From assembly GCA_945902075.1 (NCBI GenBank), contig CAMDMA010000008.1, forward strand, positions 36,834-100,833: a DNA stretch of 64,000 bases, written 5' to 3'. Within the stretch, counting starts at the first letter, position 1. Each line of letters opens with the position of its first letter. Shown in pieces: positions 23,708 to 32,495 of the stretch. A program made the position numbers and the translations under genes. The DNA comes from Candidatus Kuenenia stuttgartensis (lineage in GTDB: Bacteria > Planctomycetota > Phycisphaerae > Phycisphaerales > SM1A02). A model generated the notes under the pieces. It was not told the origin of the DNA. It was given only the letters and a program-made list of their open reading frames with translations, and searched no databases.

Positions 23708-26700
23708 ATTTTTCGGAATGGATGCAGCGTCGACGGGGGCTCGTCTTTGCGGTCCCCGCCGGTGCGCTCGCGGTACTCGTCATCCTCGCTGCGATCAACT
23801 TTGATTCTGGCAGCGCTGGCCCACGCAAACCGAGTCGCATCAAGGATGCCGAAGCGTTGCTCGCACCGCGCACCGCGAGTGCGGAAGAACTTGCGCGCGC
23901 GTCCGGCTCGATTGGGGATCAGACTTCGGTTGCACTTGCATCCGGCGCTTGGATTCAGGTTGCAGATGAGACCGGCCGACTCGCACAGCAATACAGCGCA
24001 ACCAAGCTCGAGCCGCTGCAAGGAAGCCAGTTGGCAATGACCGAGCCGCGCGCGATGATGTACATGAAAGATGGGCGCGTGCTCGTGCTCGCTGCGCGCA
24101 AAGGCGTAGCCTATGCGCCGCGTCGTGCCCTTGAGTCGGGCACGCTTGAGGAGGATGTTGAAGTTCGCCTCTTCAAGCCGCTCGATGGCCGCGCGATCGA
24201 CATCGATGTGGACTTGCCAACAGTCGTGGTGACTGCAGAGCAGGCGCAATTCAACGGTGTGCTCGGCGAGGTGCGGTGCGAGAAAGCGGTGCGCGTGGCC
24301 ACCGATGCGGGAAGCTTCGCGGGTGAAGGGCTGACGCTTGTTCTCGACGGTGATGGCGATGGCCTTGAGAGCCTCGTCGTCGACCGTGCACTCGAGCCGA
24401 TTCGCGTGGACCGCGCGGCGCGAGCGATGGCGGAGAAGCGTCGCGCCGCGCGCGAGGCCGCCGCCGCTCGCCTAGATGGATCAACTTCACCGTCGCCGGT
24501 CGAACCAGAGGCGCGAGCCCAATCAACCAACGCTGCTCAGCCTTCGAAGGCGTCTCCGTTCTATCGCCTCACCATGCTTGGCGGCGTCGAGATCGTGCGG
24601 ATCAAGGACGGCGTAACCAGCACCATCACGGGCGACGAGATTGTTGCTGTTTTTAGCCTCGAATCGCGTGGACTTGATGATCTCGCCTTCGTTCCCGCCG
24701 CCGCCGTCGGACAGAGTGCCATGCTGCAGAGAACTTTGAACGCCCCCGCGGCACTTGCCATACTCCCGCTCGCGTTCGCGCTTTCGCAGGAGGCGGCCGC
24801 TGACTCCAATGGCGACAGTGTCACGGTGACATTTGGCGGCAAGCTCGTCATGTTGCCGGCGAATGATCCCGCTGACCAACTCGCGACGCCTGATGACATT
24901 CGTTTCGATGTGGTTGGTCAACGCGTCGAGGTGCTCGACGGCCGAAGCGGTTCGCGCATTCTCTGCTCAAAGCTTCGGTACAGCGTGCAGGACGAGTACA
25001 TCGAAGCGTCGGGACGTGAGGGTGTACCGCTCTCCGTCACTTCCTCGCGCATGATGCTTGAGGGAAGTCGATTTACGGCGGCACTCGCGAAAGGCGAAGG
25101 ACGCATCGATGGTGCTGGCCGGATCGCGTTTGGTCGAGGGGAACCGCGTGATGGCTCCCGTGGTATCTCGCGTGCCTTCTCGACACTTGAGGTCGCACCC
25201 GGCGCGGTTGCGGATATCGCCCGCATGCTCGTTTCCGCCGATCAAGCCGCAGTCGCACTCGTCGAACCGCCGACTCAAGAATTCAGCTTTGATCCATCGA
25301 CGCAGGAGATCGAGATCACGTGGAAGGATGGTGTCGATCTGCGCTTCCTTGGAGAGGGTGACGATGCGAAGCTTTCGCTCGCCCGCTTTGGCGGCGGGGT
25401 GAATGTGTTCGGCCGGCAGTTTGAGATGGACGCGAACTCTCTTGAGGTCGCGTTCTCGCCAACCGATTCGGAGCAGATCGACGCGATCATCGCGGATGGT
25501 GGCACGAAAGTGCGTCGGCTCGGCGGAGCGGGATCGATGGCGGCAGGCCGACTCGAATTGTTTCTCCAACAAGATTCGAAAGGTGACACGATTCCGCGAC
25601 GACTCGTCGCGAAGCATGCTGTCGAGGCGCGCGATGATCGGCAGACGATTTGGACCGAAGATCTGGTCGTCGGATTCCGGGAGAAAGTTCCTGAAGTAGG
25701 TGACGGCGCGAAGAAGTCTTCAAGATCCGTCGGCGGTGCGCGCGTTGATGGACAGTTTGGCGGCAGTGGTCAGACTGGCGGCGATCAACTTGGCGGCGTC
25801 GATATCGACATCGTCGAGGCGCGTGGCGGTGTCCAGGTGCTTCTCAAAGAAGGCGCGCGTGTGTTCGCGGAGGAACTCGTCGGCGACGCAGCCAAGCGCA
25901 AATTGCGCCTGACGGGTGAAAATGTCGCAATCGTTCGCACCAACATTATCGCGGACAATCTCCGCGACTTGCGATTTGACGACGCATCTCGCAGCGCACG
26001 AAGTGAGGGACCAGGGCGATTTCGTGCATTCAAGAAGCCGCTCTCGCTTGGTGATGGGCGCATTGAGCGACCAACGCCTGAGGGAGGCGCCACACTCGAT
26101 GCGTCGTGGTCTGAGGCACTGGATTACTCTGAAGTCGCTGAGAGTCGTGGAACCCTTGATATCCGCGGCGATGTCAAAGTCCGTAGCCGCCCAAGTCCGA
26201 CGACATCAGACGCCATTGATGCGCAGTCGCTGTTACTTGAACTTGGGCTTAAGACTGGTGCGAAACAGAACGCAGCCGATGCCGAGCGCACACTCGATCA
26301 CTTCATCGCAAAGGGAGGCGCGCGTCTTGAGAGCCGCACTTGGGAAACCGCCGAGAGAGTGGGCGATCCGCGCGTCTTCCGGGTGAGCGGTGAACACATC
26401 GAGTACGACATCCGCACGCGCGAGGGGCTCGTTGTTGGTGACGGGGTCATCCTCGTGAATGTGCCGAAATCAGCCGAGTCAAAGACCGTCGAGAAGGATC
26501 GACCAGCCGGTGGAATTGCACTCGGCGTTGATGGCACAACACGGTTTCGCTGGAAGCGCCGCATGGCTCTCGAGCGGCAGTACGACGATGTCTTCAAGAT
26601 CACGATGGAGTCTGACGTCGAGATGTTGCACGCGGGGCTCCGCGTTGATGACTCGCTTTCGATGCGTTGCGATGTTCTCGAAGCGACGGTGAAGCGTCCT

Positions 26701-27060
26701 GAGGAATCGAAGAAGCCGCTTGTTTCGGAGCCCTCCGCGAGCGGCCCCGAAGCGAGCGGTCCCGACGAGAACGGCCTCGCGAAGAATGAACGCGGTGTCG
26801 ACCTTGGTGGGCCGGCCGAGATGTTGGGCGTCAAGGGCAAAGGGCACGTGTTCATCCGCACGCCTGAGCAGGACATCGAGTGCGGCGAGTTTGATTACTC
26901 AGTCGTGACCGGTGTCGCAACGCTCACCGCGGAAGAGGGACGGACAGTCACCATCGCGCTCAAGGGGCAACCCGCACCGATTCGCGCGCAGCAGGTGGTT
27001 TGGGATCTTCGTAATGGTCGTATCCAGATCTCAAAGGTCTCTGGGACCGGCGGACGCTAA
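23704..27060 (+). CDS. Giant membrane-anchored LptC/LptA-like (OstA-type) protein
   Basis: A 1118-residue protein with one N-terminal membrane helix (residues 12-32) and a periplasmic remainder. The body is a succession of short beta strands of the OstA/LptA kind, for example LTMLGGVEIVRIKDGVTSTITG, VTVTFGGKLVMLPA, DVVGQRVEVLDGRSGSRILC, IVEARGGVQVLLKEGARVFA and the ending VVWDLRNGRIQISKVSGTG. Around Met340 there is a segment resembling a signal peptide (LNAPAALAILPLAFALSQ, then EAAA), which suggests two ancestral genes were joined. It follows kdsC with a 4-base overlap, where lptC-lptA lie in other genomes. Inference: a single-chain periplasmic LPS bridge working with LptB (7608). LptC and LptA are each under 200 residues, so this is about five times longer. 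Confidence 0.65.
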   Translation: MNFSEWMQRRRGLVFAVPAGALAVLVILAAINFDSGSAGPRKPSRIKDAEALLAPRTASAEELARASGSIGDQTSVALASGAWIQVADETGRLAQQYSATKLEPLQGSQLAMTEPRAMMYMKDGRVLVLAARKGVAYAPRRALESGTLEEDVEVRLFKPLDGRAIDIDVDLPTVVVTAEQAQFNGVLGEVRCEKAVRVATDAGSFAGEGLTLVLDGDGDGLESLVVDRALEPIRVDRAARAMAEKRRAAREAAAARLDGSTSPSPVEPEARAQSTNAAQPSKASPFYRLTMLGGVEIVRIKDGVTSTITGDEIVAVFSLESRGLDDLAFVPAAAVGQSAMLQRTLNAPAALAILPLAFALSQEAAADSNGDSVTVTFGGKLVMLPANDPADQLATPDDIRFDVVGQRVEVLDGRSGSRILCSKLRYSVQDEYIEASGREGVPLSVTSSRMMLEGSRFTAALAKGEGRIDGAGRIAFGRGEPRDGSRGISRAFSTLEVAPGAVADIARMLVSADQAAVALVEPPTQEFSFDPSTQEIEITWKDGVDLRFLGEGDDAKLSLARFGGGVNVFGRQFEMDANSLEVAFSPTDSEQIDAIIADGGTKVRRLGGAGSMAAGRLELFLQQDSKGDTIPRRLVAKHAVEARDDRQTIWTEDLVVGFREKVPEVGDGAKKSSRSVGGARVDGQFGGSGQTGGDQLGGVDIDIVEARGGVQVLLKEGARVFAEELVGDAAKRKLRLTGENVAIVRTNIIADNLRDLRFDDASRSARSEGPGRFRAFKKPLSLGDGRIERPTPEGGATLDASWSEALDYSEVAESRGTLDIRGDVKVRSRPSPTTSDAIDAQSLLLELGLKTGAKQNAADAERTLDHFIAKGGARLESRTWETAERVGDPRVFRVSGEHIEYDIRTREGLVVGDGVILVNVPKSAESKTVEKDRPAGGIALGVDGTTRFRWKRRMALERQYDDVFKITMESDVEMLHAGLRVDDSLSMRCDVLEATVKRPEESKKPLVSEPSASGPEASGPDENGLAKNERGVDLGGPAEMLGVKGKGHVFIRTPEQDIECGEFDYSVVTGVATLTAEEGRTVTIALKGQPAPIRAQQVVWDLRNGRIQISKVSGTGGR

Positions 27061-27089
27061 CGCGACGCTACGTTCGCTACGCTGCGCGG

Positions 27090-27887
27090 GTGAACACGAC
27101 CTACGGCAGTTATCTCAAAGTTCCCGAACTTCTCGCGCTTCAGCAGCCGCTCTCGGTGCATCCGACTTCCGGCGCGCCCGAGCACGATGAAACGCTCTTC
27201 ATCATCATTCACCAGGTGTATGAACTGTGGTTTAAACAGCAGATTCACGAGGGTGACTTTCTCGCGACATCGTTGGCCGCGGGTCGGGTAGAGGAATCAA
27301 GTGCGACGCTGAAGCGCATACTCACGATCCTCAAGACCATGGTGCAACAGATCGATGTCTTGGAGACGATGACGCCGATCTCGTTTTTGTCGTTTCGAAG
27401 TTTTTTGTCGAGTTCGAGCGGGTTTCAGAGCGCACAGTTTCGCGAGTTTGAGTTTCTGCTTGGGAACAAGAATCCGCGCGTCCTTGGCCACAATCCTGAG
27501 GGCTCTCCGGAGCGCGCAGCGATTGAGGCGCGGTGGACCAAGCCCACGCTCTATGACGCCTTCGCGCGGTTCGTATCGCTTCGTGGACATGCCGTGCCAG
27601 TGGAGTTACTCGAGCGCGATGTGACCCAGCCACCGCAGGAGTGGCCTGCATTTCAGGACACGCTGCTTGACCTGTATCGCCATCACCCGATCGAACGTGG
27701 AGTATGCGAGTTGCTGGTCGACCTCGATGAGGGTATTCAAGAATGGCGATACCGCCACGTGAAAATGGTGGAGCGTACGATCGGATTTAAGCAAGGGACT
27801 GGCGGAAGTCCGGGCGCGGCCTACTTGCGGACAACACTGTTCAATCCGCTCTTTCCCGACCTTTGGGCGATCCGGACGCGGCTCTAG
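27090..27887 (+). CDS. kynA: Tryptophan 2,3-dioxygenase
   Basis: A 265-residue heme enzyme that opens the tryptophan indole ring to N-formylkynurenine. Signatures are complete: YGSYLKVPELL, DETLFIIIHQVYELWFKQ with the active-site His, LETMTPISFLSFRSFLSSSSGFQS, QFREFEF with the substrate-binding Arg, and RHVKMVERTIGFKQGTGGSPG with the heme-ligand His. GTG at 27090 begins right at the conserved YGxYL. No other kynurenine-pathway gene is in the window, so it is an orphan, 29 bases after the Lpt-like gene. Confidence 0.95.
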   Translation: MNTTYGSYLKVPELLALQQPLSVHPTSGAPEHDETLFIIIHQVYELWFKQQIHEGDFLATSLAAGRVEESSATLKRILTILKTMVQQIDVLETMTPISFLSFRSFLSSSSGFQSAQFREFEFLLGNKNPRVLGHNPEGSPERAAIEARWTKPTLYDAFARFVSLRGHAVPVELLERDVTQPPQEWPAFQDTLLDLYRHHPIERGVCELLVDLDEGIQEWRYRHVKMVERTIGFKQGTGGSPGAAYLRTTLFNPLFPDLWAIRTRL

Positions 27888-27984
27888 CCGGCCGCGGTCG
27901 ATTGGCGCAATGATGATTGGTTCGTAGCTATGCTGACGCCTCGGTTGTTTTGACAGTGACCTACCGGTTCAACGAGGCTCAGCT

Positions 27985-30579
27985 ATGCGCACACTCATTC
28001 ACACTACGAATCTCGTTCTTTCGCTCGCTGTTTTCTGTGCCATCGGGGCTTGCGTTCCGAAGCCCAACGCCTTCGGGATGGTTTCTGCGCCGACGGCCGA
28101 CGACACCATTCCTCCCGTGCCTGCACCGATCGTGGTGGAAGCTTCGTGGCCGCGCGTCTTCACCGTCGGTAGCGACACGATCACGGTCTACCCGCCCAAC
28201 TTGCAGTCGTGGAGCGGAACGATTGTCTCAGGAACATGTGCGATTTCAGTCGCGCCACCCGGTGGAAAGACGCAGACTTACGGCACGATGTCCTTCACTG
28301 CGACGACCGAGGTCAACAAGCTCAACCGGATGGTGACAGTTTCAAATGTGCAAGTCACCGGCGTCTCGCTTCCGGAGAACCCTGCGGGTCAAACCGGTGT
28401 TTCGAACGAAATCGAAGCGCAGTCGGCGGGCAAGTCGATCAACATCGCCCTTGATCGTTTTGAAGCAGCGGTACCGCACATGTCGTCCGCGCCGAGCGTT
28501 CCGGTTGCGCCACTTCAGAACAATCCTCCTGCGCTGTCGATCGTCAGCACGCCGACGGTGCTCGTTCCTGTGCAAGGCACGCCGGTGATGCAGCCGCTTC
28601 CTGGGACATCGCTTCAGCGCGTCATCAACACGCCGATGCTTCTTGTGCAGGACGCAGCTGGCAAATACTCGATCAAGATCGCTGATGGATGGATGGGCGC
28701 CTCGTCGCTCAACGGTCCGTGGACGGTGGTCGCCACGCCAAGCGCGGATCTTGCGACTGCCGCCGGGTGGGCGACGTCGCAACCGTCGATCAATCTGCTT
28801 GCACCATCGTCTGCGGACGTGGCGATGAATTCGGATAAGTCACAGACCGCGTCTCTCGCGACAAGCGTGCCAGCGATCGTGGTGTCGACGGCACCGGCTG
28901 AAATTCTTGTGACCGAAGGCGCACCGCAATGGATTGCGGCGGGGCAGAGCGGATTGCTCTACATCTCGAACACAAGCGCAAACATCTTTCAACTGCAGTC
29001 AAGCGGAACGGTGTATGCACTCGTCTCTGGCCGCTGGTTCAGCGGTGCGTCAATCGCGGGGCCGTGGGCCTATGTTCCGCCGGACCAACTACCGGGCGCG
29101 TTCATGATGATTCCTGCCGACAGCCCGAAGGAAAATGTTTTAGCGTCGATTCCCGGAAGCGCTCAGGCGCAGGAAGCTGCAATCTCAAACACGGTGCCAC
29201 AGATGGCGCGCGTGCCGCTGACACAGACACTCCCGCCGCCAGTTGCAATTGGCGGGAAGCCTGAGTGGAAGCCAATCGCAGGCACGTCCATTCAGGTGAT
29301 GGCGAACTGTGTCACGCCGGTGTTTAAGACTGCGCCGAATACCTACTTTGCCGTCGAAAATGGCATTTGGTTTACCACCACCAAGCTCGATGGGCCGTGG
29401 GTCGTTGCGCCGTGGGTTGCGCCATCGCTCTATCTGATTCCGCCTTCGAGCCCGTACTACTACGTGACCTCTGTGCGCGTGTACTCGGCGACGCCGAGCT
29501 ATGTGCTCGTTGGCTACACGCCGGGCTACTTTGGCGCGTACGTCCAAGGTGGTGTTGTGGTGTACGGCACGGGCTATGCCTATGTGCCGTACTGCTCGAG
29601 TGTGTGGGTTCCGGTTCCGATGACCTACGGTTGCGGTGCCGCGATGAGTTACAACCCCTGGGCTGGTTGGGCGGTTGGCTTTGGCTGCGGAATGGCAGTC
29701 GGATGGGCGATCGGCGCGAGCACGTGGCACTGTGGGCCGTATCCCTATTGGGGCCCGTACGGCGGCGGCGCCTATGGGCCGCACGGCGCATACGCCTGGG
29801 GTCCGCACGGTTGGGCCGCGACGACTGGAAATTGCTACCACCAGTGGGGTAGCGTGAGCACGATGTCTCGTTCGAGCGCGGGTTACAACGCGTGGACGGG
29901 GAACCAGTGGTCGACGCACACAGGCACCTCGTACAACTCGGCGACCGGTGCTCGAACCGCGGGTCAGAGTGGACATGTGCAGAATGCCTACACCGGAAAC
30001 TGGGCTGCTGGTGCGCGCGGTGCTGGATACAACCCAACCACCGGCAACTACGCCGCCGGTAAGGGCGGGGTCGCCGGAACGCCGAGTGGCGCGACCGTCG
30101 CTGCAGGAGCTGGAACCATCGGTAACACAAAGACCGGCAACAGCGTGTCCGCTGCGGGAGTCAAGACTGACAACGGCACATGGGGAGTTGCGCACGGGTC
30201 GAATGGCACCGCGGTATCGACTGGCAACAACGTCTATGCCACCCATGACGGCAACGCCTACAAGTACAACGACTCGACCGATTCGTGGCAGCAGCACACG
30301 GGCGGCGACAACTGGAGCAATGTGAACGATCAGAGCACCAAGGATTCGCTCGACCAGCAGGCGGCAACGCGGTCTGACGGAGACTTCCGCTCTTCGAACG
30401 CCAGTCGTTGGCAGTCGGGTGGTAGCGGCTTCGACAGCGACCGAACCAGTGGAAGCAGTTGGGGGAACAGTTGGGGCGGCGATTCGGATCGCACGAGTAG
30501 CGGTTCTGGTAGCGCGGGACGATTTGGTCGGAGCGGAGGGTTTAGCGGTGGCGGTGGTTTCCGCGGCGGTAGGCGCTAA
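27985..30579 (+). CDS. Large repeat lipoprotein, 'carbohydrate-binding family V/XII'-like
   Basis: An 864-residue lipoprotein (lipobox IGAC, residues 20-23). An N-terminal domain (about 50-165, SWPRVFTVGSDTITVYPPNL) is followed by three related repeats of about 90-120 residues. Each has an 'aGtslq.v.NT', 'Y.l..G.W' and 'GPW' signature: DGWMGASSLNGPW, SGRWFSGASIAGPW and ENGIWFTTTKLDGPW. Next comes a Tyr/Gly/Trp-rich hydrophobic region (about 480-610) and a low-complexity Gly/Ser/Asn/Thr tail ending GGGGFRGGRR. A surface or matrix role is inference. The paralogue at 59812-62564 has the same order but is split by a frameshift. A perfect terminator follows. Confidence 0.75.
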   Translation: MRTLIHTTNLVLSLAVFCAIGACVPKPNAFGMVSAPTADDTIPPVPAPIVVEASWPRVFTVGSDTITVYPPNLQSWSGTIVSGTCAISVAPPGGKTQTYGTMSFTATTEVNKLNRMVTVSNVQVTGVSLPENPAGQTGVSNEIEAQSAGKSINIALDRFEAAVPHMSSAPSVPVAPLQNNPPALSIVSTPTVLVPVQGTPVMQPLPGTSLQRVINTPMLLVQDAAGKYSIKIADGWMGASSLNGPWTVVATPSADLATAAGWATSQPSINLLAPSSADVAMNSDKSQTASLATSVPAIVVSTAPAEILVTEGAPQWIAAGQSGLLYISNTSANIFQLQSSGTVYALVSGRWFSGASIAGPWAYVPPDQLPGAFMMIPADSPKENVLASIPGSAQAQEAAISNTVPQMARVPLTQTLPPPVAIGGKPEWKPIAGTSIQVMANCVTPVFKTAPNTYFAVENGIWFTTTKLDGPWVVAPWVAPSLYLIPPSSPYYYVTSVRVYSATPSYVLVGYTPGYFGAYVQGGVVVYGTGYAYVPYCSSVWVPVPMTYGCGAAMSYNPWAGWAVGFGCGMAVGWAIGASTWHCGPYPYWGPYGGGAYGPHGAYAWGPHGWAATTGNCYHQWGSVSTMSRSSAGYNAWTGNQWSTHTGTSYNSATGARTAGQSGHVQNAYTGNWAAGARGAGYNPTTGNYAAGKGGVAGTPSGATVAAGAGTIGNTKTGNSVSAAGVKTDNGTWGVAHGSNGTAVSTGNNVYATHDGNAYKYNDSTDSWQQHTGGDNWSNVNDQSTKDSLDQQAATRSDGDFRSSNASRWQSGGSGFDSDRTSGSSWGNSWGGDSDRTSSGSGSAGRFGRSGGFSGGGGFRGGRR

Positions 30580-30618
30580 CGAGTCAAGAGCGCCCCACAC
30601 CCAACAAGTTCACGAAGC

Positions 30619-30648
30619 AAAGCACGCCGTGGGGCGTGCTTTCTTTTG
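30619..30648 (+). terminator. Rho-independent terminator of the repeat lipoprotein gene
   Basis: A perfect 10-bp stem, AAAGCACGCC (30619-30628) with GGCGTGCTTT (30633-30642) and loop GTGG, followed by CTTTT. It lies 40 bases after the stop codon. Confidence 0.9.
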
Positions 30649-30732
30649 CAATCACCGATTGCCTTCCTCGTTCCGCGCGCGGGCTTTCAGGCCCGCCGAG
30701 CCAACGCCAAGCCGCGCGGGGGGTGATTCAGC

Positions 30733-32373
30733 TCAGGAGCCAACCAACGCAGCAGCGCGTCCCGCTTCCACGGTGGACTGTCTCGCAACTTCTCCGGCGC
30801 GCGGAGCGTCGATCGGGCTTCGCACTCCGCATTCTGCGCAGAGCAGTCGCGAGGTAATCTCGCTTGCGAGAAAGATCACCGGAAGCCCAGATCCGGGGTG
30901 GGTTCCGCCGCCGACCGTCCACAGATTTTCAAAGTTCTGCATCTTGTGCTGGGGCCGCCAATGCAGCATCTGCGTGATGTTGTGGGCAAGGTTGAAGGTT
31001 GCGCCGTGATTGATATTTTGCGCGCGCCAGTCGTCCGGCGTGATCATGATTTCCGCACGAATCCGGCGCTCAACGTCGGGTACTCCCATCACGCTCGTCA
31101 TGCGTGCGAGGGTTTCCGCGCGAAGTTTCGGTCCCTCGCGAGTCCAGTCGATCGGCGAAGCGCCGTTTGTGGCGCGCGTGTTCGCGGTTGGCAGCAGGAC
31201 ATACATCGCGCTGTCACCCTTGGGCGCGAGCGTGGGATCCGTTCGCGAAGGATTGCAAACGTAGAACGACGCGTCTTCCGACATGCGGCCAGCGCCAATG
31301 TCGCTCAGATTCTCGCGGTATCTCGTGGAGGTGTAAATCGTGTGGTGGGGGAGATCAACCGCACCATCGAGGCCGAGGTAGAGCATGAACGTGCTGCATG
31401 AATACCGCCGCGCATCAATCGCGCGGTCGCTGTCAGCGCTTCGACGCAAGTGTTCAGGAACAAGATTCTTGAGCGCCCAAGTTGCATCCGCGTTGACGAC
31501 GACGTGGTCGAATCGCTCCGACTCGTTCTGAACGACGACCCCAACTGCACGCTGACCCTCGAAGAGGATGCGTTGCACGGGGCTCGCGGTCGCGATCTGC
31601 ACGCCCAACCGCGTGCAAGCCTCAGCCATTGCCGAAGTGAGCGCGTTACACCCGCCAATCGGATGCCACACGCCGTACTCGTATTCGATGAAGGGCAAAA
31701 TCGAGAAGAGGCTAGGGCACTCAAACGGGCTCATCCCGAGGTACTTCGATTGGAAGGAAAGTGAGAGTCGCGCTTGTTCGCTTTTGAAGTAGCTCGAAAG
31801 GTGCGTGTACAGCGACTCCCAAGGCCGAATCACCGGTGCTGCCTTCAACGCGTCGATGTTGACGAGATCAAACAAACTTCGGATCGGGCTTCGGAGGATT
31901 GGCTCCATCAGCGCGAGTTTGCGCCGATTGTCGGCGATGAAACGAAGAAACGCAGGGCCATCGTTTGGATGAACGCGCGAGAGTTGCGCCGCCATGCGCT
32001 GGAGGTCGCCGGTTGCGTCAAGTTGTGTCGGCGCGCCGCCGGTTTGGCTGCCGATGAGCAAGCGATACATCGGGTCGAGCCGCTTCATCTCAACGAAATC
32101 CGAGATGCGCATGCCGACTGAGGCAAAGATTTCTTCGAGCACGTACGGCATCATGAAAAACGTGGGGCCGCAGTCGAAGGAGAATCCGCCGGTCTCAAGC
32201 CGTCGGGTGCGGCCGCCGATGACCGATTGGGATTCGAAGATTGTGACGTCAAGCCCTGCGCCAGCGAGAAGCATCGCGACGGACAGTCCGCCCGGGCCAG
32301 CTCCAATCACTGCGACGCGTGCAGCGCCGGACGGCGAAGTGGAGTTGGTCGATCGCGAAGTCTGTACAGTCAT
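30733..32373 (-). CDS. CrtN/CrtP-like carotenoid desaturase or oxidase
   Basis: A 546-residue FAD-dependent amine-oxidase-fold enzyme of the phytoene desaturase family. The dinucleotide fold VAVIGAGPGGLSVAML is followed by FESQSVIGGRTRRLETGGFSFDCGPT. The C-terminal FAD/carotenoid motif is NLWTVGGGTHPGSGLPVIFLASEI. It is paralogous to the enzyme at 33956 and transcribed away from it. In staphyloxanthin-type pathways one homologue desaturates (CrtN) and a second oxidises the terminal methyl (CrtP/CrtNb). By analogy this copy may be the oxidase, because an aldehyde dehydrogenase lies directly opposite; the sequence alone does not settle which is which. Confidence 0.85.
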   Translation of the reverse strand: MTVQTSRSTNSTSPSGAARVAVIGAGPGGLSVAMLLAGAGLDVTIFESQSVIGGRTRRLETGGFSFDCGPTFFMMPYVLEEIFASVGMRISDFVEMKRLDPMYRLLIGSQTGGAPTQLDATGDLQRMAAQLSRVHPNDGPAFLRFIADNRRKLALMEPILRSPIRSLFDLVNIDALKAAPVIRPWESLYTHLSSYFKSEQARLSLSFQSKYLGMSPFECPSLFSILPFIEYEYGVWHPIGGCNALTSAMAEACTRLGVQIATASPVQRILFEGQRAVGVVVQNESERFDHVVVNADATWALKNLVPEHLRRSADSDRAIDARRYSCSTFMLYLGLDGAVDLPHHTIYTSTRYRENLSDIGAGRMSEDASFYVCNPSRTDPTLAPKGDSAMYVLLPTANTRATNGASPIDWTREGPKLRAETLARMTSVMGVPDVERRIRAEIMITPDDWRAQNINHGATFNLAHNITQMLHWRPQHKMQNFENLWTVGGGTHPGSGLPVIFLASEITSRLLCAECGVRSPIDAPRAGEVARQSTVEAGRAAALVGS

Positions 32374-32495
32374 GGGCGGCGTTTCGGGTTCGCGCGTCGT
32401 GTAGATTCGAACCGAGATGACGGCGGACGCGCGTTTGCAAAATTCCCATAAAGCGACGAATCTAGCAAGTGCACAAGGCGAAACTCGCGGGCTCG

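Noticed and set aside
29185..30600. 471-codon minus-strand ORF across the repeat lipoprotein gene
   Set aside because: Arg/Thr/Val-rich low-complexity antisense of a Gly/Ser-rich coding region, with no domain or signal; the plus-strand lipoprotein is supported by its paralogue.
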